This document shows positions 5,729-7,471 of a stretch of 7,471 bases of DNA, piece by piece (position 1 is the first letter of the stretch; the number at the start of each line of letters is the position of its first letter). Source of the DNA: Thioalkalivibrio sp. (lineage in GTDB: Bacteria; Pseudomonadota; Gammaproteobacteria; Ectothiorhodospirales; Ectothiorhodospiraceae). Location: the NCBI GenBank assembly GCA_003550945.1, contig PULL01000211.1:1-7471 (forward strand), written 5' to 3'. A program made the translations under genes and the position numbers. The notes beneath the pieces were generated by a model. The model was not told the origin of the DNA. It did no database searches and saw nothing but the letters and a program-made list of their open reading frames with translations.

Positions 5729-7471
5729 AGTTCAGACGGCCGTGGCAGTGCTTGAACTTCTTCCCGGAGCCGCACCAGCAGGGGTCGTTGCGACCGAGCT
5801 TTGGCCCCTCGCGCCGGAACGGTTGCGGAGCCTCGGGAGCATCCGCGGCACTCTCCCGGCCACGCAGCGCGCTGCCCGGATCCTCGTGCTTGAACTGGAT
5901 GCCCTCGGAGGTACGCGCGAAGCGGCGACCGAACTCCTCCGCGGCGCTCTCGGACCGCAGCTGCAGACGCAGCAGCAGCTTGATCACATCGTGCTTGATG
6001 CGCTCCAGAAGGGCCTCGAACATCCCGAAGGCCTCGCGCTTGTACTCCTGCTTGGGGTTGCGCTGCGCGTAACCGCGCAGGCCGATGCCCTGGCGCAGGT
6101 AGTCCATCGCCGCGAGGTGCTCCTTCCACTGGCTGTCCAGCACCTGGAGCATCACGTCGCGCTGCAGGCGTTTCATCAGGTCGTCGCCCAGCGCGGTGCG
6201 CTTCTCCTCGACCACCACACGCGCCTTGTCGACAATCCGCTCGCGCAGCGGCTCTTCGTGCAGATCGTCCTCGCTGTCCAGCCACTCCTGAACGGGCAGT
6301 TCCAGACCAAATTCGGAGGCCAGGTCTGCAGTGAGACCCTCCACGTCCCATTCGTCCTCGACGCTGCCAGGCGGGAGGTGCTGGCTGATCCTCGCATTGA
6401 CCACGTCCCGCAGGAGCGCGTCGATGGTGTCGGAGATATCCTCGGCGGTCAGGAGCTCGGCGCGCTGCTCGTAGATCACCTGGCGCTGGTCGTTCGCCAC
6501 GTCGTCGTACTCGAGCAACTGCTTGCGGATGTCGAAGTTGTGTGCCTCCACTTTGCGCTGCGCATTCTCGATCGCCCGGCTGACCCAGGCGTTCTCGATC
6601 GCCTCTCCCTCCTCCATGCCCAGACGCTGCATCAGCCCCCGCACCCGCTCCGACGCGAAGATGCGCATCAGGCTGTCTTCCAGCGACAGGAAGAAGCGGC
6701 TGGAACCAGGATCGCCCTGGCGCCCCGAGCGCCCGCGCAACTGGTTGTCGATGCGGCGCGATTCGTGCCGCTCGGAACCGATGATGTGCAGGCCGCCGGC
6801 CCCCACCACCGCGTCGTGGCGATTCTGCCACTCGGCCTTTACCTTCTCCACCGCAGTGGAATCCGGATTACTGCCCAGCGCTTCCAGTTCGGCGTCCAGG
6901 CTGCCGCCGAGCACGATGTCGGTCCCGCGGCCAGCCATGTTGGTGGCTATGGTCACCGCACCGGGCCGGCCAGCCTGGGCGATGATCGGGGCTTCGCGAT
7001 CGTGCTGTTTCGCGTTCAGCACCTCGAACCGGATGCCGGTCTTCTTCAATGCCCCGGCGAGGCGCTCGGAGGCCTCGACGGACGCGGTCCCGACCAGCAC
7101 GGGTTGCTGGCGCTCGACGCACCAGTTGATCTCCTTGATGATCGCCTCGTACTTCTCGTCCTGCGTCAGGTAGACGAGGTCCTGCATATCGTTGCGGTTC
7201 AGGGGTCTGTTACCCGGGATCACCACCACCTCGAGGGCATAGATGGTCTGAAACTCGTACGCTTCGGTGTCGGCGGTACCGGTCATCCCGGCCAGCTTGT
7301 CGTAGAGGCGGAAGTAGTTCTGGAAGGTGATCGACGCCAGCGTCTGGTTTTCCTGCTGGATCGGAACGCCCTCCTTCGCCTCGATGGCCTGGTGCAGGCC
7401 CTCGGACCAGCGCCGGCCCGGCATGATGCGCCCGGTGAACTCGTCGATGATGTTGACCTTGCCGTCGCGCA
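5727..7471 (-). CDS. secA: SecA, preprotein translocase ATPase (N-terminal part outside the window)
   Basis: SecA is the ATPase motor that drives unfolded preproteins through SecYEG at the inner membrane. The frame is open to the window edge, so the start and roughly the first 320-330 residues (Walker A and B, much of the preprotein-binding domain) are outside. About 580 residues are visible; the ATG at 7424 is internal, since D-G-K-V-N-I-I-D-E-F-T-G-R precedes it. Counting from the first visible residue, landmarks are M-P-G-R-R-W-S-E-G-L-H-Q (16-27), M-T-G-T-A-D-T-E (62-69), the helicase motif T-N-M-A-G-R-G-T-D-I (176-185) and G-R-S-G-R-Q-G-D-P-G-S-S-R-F-F (246-260). The helical scaffold/wing region follows, with Q-V-L-D-S-Q-W-K-E-H-L (442-452). 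The C-terminal zinc-binding tail C-W-C-G-S-G-K-K-F-K-H-C-H (C564, C566, C575, H576) is intact; in the family it contacts SecB and lipids. It is the first visible gene of the secA-argJ-Nudix unit. Confidence 0.98.
   Translation of the reverse strand, partial: RDGKVNIIDEFTGRIMPGRRWSEGLHQAIEAKEGVPIQQENQTLASITFQNYFRLYDKLAGMTGTADTEAYEFQTIYALEVVVIPGNRPLNRNDMQDLVYLTQDEKYEAIIKEINWCVERQQPVLVGTASVEASERLAGALKKTGIRFEVLNAKQHDREAPIIAQAGRPGAVTIATNMAGRGTDIVLGGSLDAELEALGSNPDSTAVEKVKAEWQNRHDAVVGAGGLHIIGSERHESRRIDNQLRGRSGRQGDPGSSRFFLSLEDSLMRIFASERVRGLMQRLGMEEGEAIENAWVSRAIENAQRKVEAHNFDIRKQLLEYDDVANDQRQVIYEQRAELLTAEDISDTIDALLRDVVNARISQHLPPGSVEDEWDVEGLTADLASEFGLELPVQEWLDSEDDLHEEPLRERIVDKARVVVEEKRTALGDDLMKRLQRDVMLQVLDSQWKEHLAAMDYLRQGIGLRGYAQRNPKQEYKREAFGMFEALLERIKHDVIKLLLRLQLRSESAAEEFGRRFARTSEGIQFKHEDPGSALRGRESAADAPEAPQPFRREGPKLGRNDPCWCGSGKKFKHCHGRLN

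Noticed and set aside
5623..6831. 402-codon minus-strand open frame overlapping secA and argJ in another frame
   Set aside because: The product is low-complexity and R/G/A-rich, with no motif; it is an out-of-frame shadow of secA.
1..7471. Mobile element, CRISPR array, tRNA/rRNA or phage/defence system
   Set aside because: No transposase, recombinase, repeat array or tRNA-like structure was seen; all the space is taken by conserved housekeeping genes.

Overview
The window is a GC-rich, tightly packed stretch of bacterial chromosome. It holds seven genes in two convergent blocks, with almost no non-coding DNA. The gene content (type IV pilus PilC-PilD next to CoaE and the FtsZ-associated protein ZapD, facing SecA-ArgJ-Nudix) points to a gammaproteobacterium. 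The high GC and this arrangement suggest something near the Chromatiales/Ectothiorhodospiraceae, but that placement is inference from gene order and composition, not from a marker gene.

Plus strand, 1-3499: the 3' part of pilC (inner-membrane platform protein of the type IV pilus), pilD (prepilin peptidase/N-methylase), coaE (dephospho-CoA kinase) and zapD (FtsZ-ring crosslinker). pilD and coaE are nearly fused (2-bp gap, with the coaE Shine-Dalgarno inside the end of pilD). The pilC-pilD spacer (49 bp) and the coaE-zapD spacer (126 bp) each contain GC-rich inverted repeats. zapD most likely starts at a TTG codon.

Minus strand, 7471-3563: secA (its 3' two thirds), argJ (ornithine/glutamate acetyltransferase) and a two-domain gene with an N-terminal MutT-type Nudix hydrolase and a C-terminal thiamine-phosphate-synthase/TenI-like barrel. 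secA and argJ are 9 bp apart, with the argJ ribosome binding site overlapping the secA stop. The Nudix gene must start inside the end of argJ. The three therefore read as one translationally coupled unit.

The two blocks meet tail to tail across 63 bp (3500-3562) with no clear intrinsic terminator. yacG, which commonly follows zapD in gammaproteobacteria, is not present. I see no tRNA, rRNA, CRISPR, insertion sequence, phage gene or other mobile element, and no stretch over 300 bases without a gene. This is a core housekeeping region. I found no convincing new system; the points most worth a second look are the degenerate active site of the ThiE-like domain, the hairpin before pilD, and the start and overlap oddities.
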